Below the pieces are notes generated by a model. The model did not search any database. It was not told where the DNA came from and saw only the letters and a program-made list of their open reading frames with translations. A DNA stretch of 35,697 bases from an uncultured Prevotella sp. (GTDB lineage Bacteria > Bacteroidota > Bacteroidia > Bacteroidales > Bacteroidaceae). A program made the position numbers and the translations under genes. The DNA is taken from NCBI GenBank assembly GCA_900552675.1, contig USAI01000016.1, positions 1-35,697 on the forward strand, given 5' to 3'. Below are positions 34,637 to 35,697 of this stretch, in pieces (position 1 is the first letter of the stretch; each line of letters starts with the position of its first letter).

Positions 34637-34686
34637 CTGCTCGTTTACTAACAGCATGTCGAAGGCATGCGAAACTTGAAAGAATT

Positions 34687-35475
34687 ATGAATTATGAATT
34701 AAACCACGTTTTCCGTCATTATCGCCACAACGCGCTGAACCCATCACGCGCCTACCGCCAGTTTGCCGAGGCTACAGGTTTACGTGCCCGTGCCACCCGC
34801 CTCAGAATATGGTTCTCGGCTGCGGCCGCCACCCTTGTGCTGGCCGTGGTAGGAGCTGTGGTATGGATGCAACAGGCCACAGGGCAGACGCTATACGAAA
34901 GTGGCAACACACCGCTGGCCCTCGTCTTGCCCGACGGATCACAAGTAACCTTACAGTCCCACTCGCAGCTGGCCTACAACGGCGATAGTTGCCGAAACAT
35001 ACGCTTACGCGGTGCCGCCTCGTTCAGCGTGCGCCACGATGCTGCGCACCCCTTCACCGCCAGCGGCACGATAGGTCGCGTAAAAGTGTTAGGCACACGG
35101 TTCTGTATTGACGAGCGCCAGGGCAAAGCCTTGGTGAGCGTAGAGAGCGGAAGGGTGAAGTTTGCATCCATAAAGACAGGACAAAACGTAGTGATGACAC
35201 GCGGCATGAAGGCCGAGCTGGCCACAGCCGACGGTTGCCCCACCATCACGGCACAGCCCGATGCGCCCCTCATGCACACCTTCGCGTTCAACGCCACACC
35301 TCTCAGCGAGGTGCTCGCTGTGCTGGGTGCCTACTATGATGTGCGCCTCATCACAGCCGAAGCCAACCTCACTCGCCACCTTACCGGACGCTTCACCGCC
35401 ACACAGCTCAACGACATAGTGCCCGTGATTGAGCAAACATTAGAGATAAAAATAAAGGTTGAAGAATTCAATTAA
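34687..35475 (+). CDS. FecR-family anti-sigma factor
   Basis: This is a transmembrane regulator, 262 residues from ATG 34687 (MNYELNHVF); an upstream in-frame start at 34633 lies inside the hairpin. A short cytoplasmic part (~1-44) precedes one transmembrane helix (~45-66, IWFSAAAATLVLAVVGAVVW). The periplasmic FecR domain follows (LVLPDGSQVTLQSHSQLAY at ~80-98, VLGTRFCI, VSVESGRVKF). The C-terminal ~75 residues match DUF4974 (the LSEVLAVLGAYYDVRL region). It should hold the sigma factor at 30173 inactive until the receptor signals. Its position after the receptor and lipoprotein, not between sigma and receptor, is unusual. Confidence 0.85.
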   Translation: MNYELNHVFRHYRHNALNPSRAYRQFAEATGLRARATRLRIWFSAAAATLVLAVVGAVVWMQQATGQTLYESGNTPLALVLPDGSQVTLQSHSQLAYNGDSCRNIRLRGAASFSVRHDAAHPFTASGTIGRVKVLGTRFCIDERQGKALVSVESGRVKFASIKTGQNVVMTRGMKAELATADGCPTITAQPDAPLMHTFAFNATPLSEVLAVLGAYYDVRLITAEANLTRHLTGRFTATQLNDIVPVIEQTLEIKIKVEEFN

Positions 35476-35491
35476 CTACTATCCACACAGG

Positions 35492-35571
35492 TTATCCACA
35501 GTTATAAACATAGTTATCCACACTTTTCACGCCACTTATACACAATAATAAGGGAAGAAGAGTGTGGATAA
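35492..35571. promoter_or_regulatory. Cluster of DnaA boxes
   Basis: TTATCCACA at 35492-35500 and 35514-35522, TTATACACA at 35536-35544, and the reverse TGTGGATAA at 35563-35571 all match TTATNCACA. TTATAAACA at 35502-35510 is one mismatch off. The three direct perfect boxes start exactly 22 bp apart. An AT-rich stretch follows (35571-35606). Confidence 0.8.
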
Positions 35572-35600
35572 CTTTTTAATGGATTAAAACTTTTGGGCAT

Positions 35601-35635
35601 AAAAAATGCCGTTCTACCCGAAAGTATTGCGGCAT
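35601..35635 (-). terminator. Terminator of tRNA-Phe
   Basis: On the minus strand ATGCCG (35635-35630) pairs with CGGCAT (35611-35606), with a TAC/GTA inner pairing, followed by T6 (plus-strand A at 35601-35606). It lies 14 bp beyond the tRNA 3' end. Confidence 0.65.
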
Positions 35636-35649
35636 AATGAAAGGAGGAG

Positions 35650-35697
35650 TGGTGCCACCAGGAATCGAACCGGGGACACAAGGATTTTCAGTCCTTT
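35650..35697 (-). tRNA. tRNA-Phe (GAA), partial, 5' end outside window
   Basis: The visible 48 nt include the anticodon arm AAGGA/TCCTT around CTGAAAA (anticodon GAA), the T-arm CCCGG-TTCGATT-CCTGG and the 3' acceptor strand TGGCACC with discriminator A. No CCA is encoded. The T-stem has one C-T mismatch in the middle. Confidence 0.9.

Overview
The window looks like a chromosomal segment of a Bacteroidota species, most likely Prevotellaceae (Prevotella/Segatella-like). Supporting signs are promoters of the Bacteroidota type (TAnnTTTG at -7, TTTG-like at -33), no consistent Shine-Dalgarno sites, SufB/SufC/SufD/SufS, a sigma factor + STN-type TonB receptor + DUF4249 lipoprotein + FecR set, a BIG2/leucine-rich secreted protein with a type IX-like C-terminus, and two S41 peptidases of the Bacteroidota type. 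Genus is an inference from style, not from a marker gene.

Layout. 1-1.6 kb: an AT-rich WG-repeat-like secreted protein with a serine-rich tandem repeat and a DnaJ-like cysteine-rich tail, then a terminator. 1.6-8.6 kb: a plus-strand housekeeping run with a VanX-type D-Ala-D-Ala dipeptidase, a THUMP-like methyltransferase, a GNAT-like protein, topoisomerase IV ParE and an S41 protease. 8.7-14.7 kb: rimP-nusA-infB behind a promoter that is followed at once by an intrinsic-terminator hairpin (attenuator candidate), then a strong hairpin and gluQ. 14.7-20.9 kb: the suf iron-sulfur assembly operon, with an unrecognised outer-membrane beta-barrel-like gene between sufB and sufC. 20.9-25.8 kb: a small membrane protein, an AAA ATPase with a C-terminal nuclease-like domain, and a minus-strand three-gene unit (small winged-helix-like protein, small unknown, large secreted LRR/BIG2 protein) behind a ~285-nt leader, then tRNA-Asn. 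26-29.7 kb: a second S41 protease with a repeat-filled A-rich leader and a second AAA ATPase. 29.7-35.5 kb: crcB, then sigma factor-TonB receptor-DUF4249-FecR, a likely cell-surface signalling and uptake locus. 35.5-35.7 kb: a dense DnaA-box cluster and a partial tRNA-Phe.

Most notable are: (i) both AAA ATPase genes have their promoters threaded with three to four copies of a gene-specific motif, which suggests autoregulation by the ATPases or a partner; (ii) the terminator in the leader of the operon that encodes NusA; (iii) the DnaA-box cluster with 22-bp phasing, whose role is unclear because nearly all genes to its left point toward it; (iv) the beta-barrel gene inside suf; (v) the long structured leader of the LRR/BIG2 operon. 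All functional statements come from reading motifs; no database search was run.
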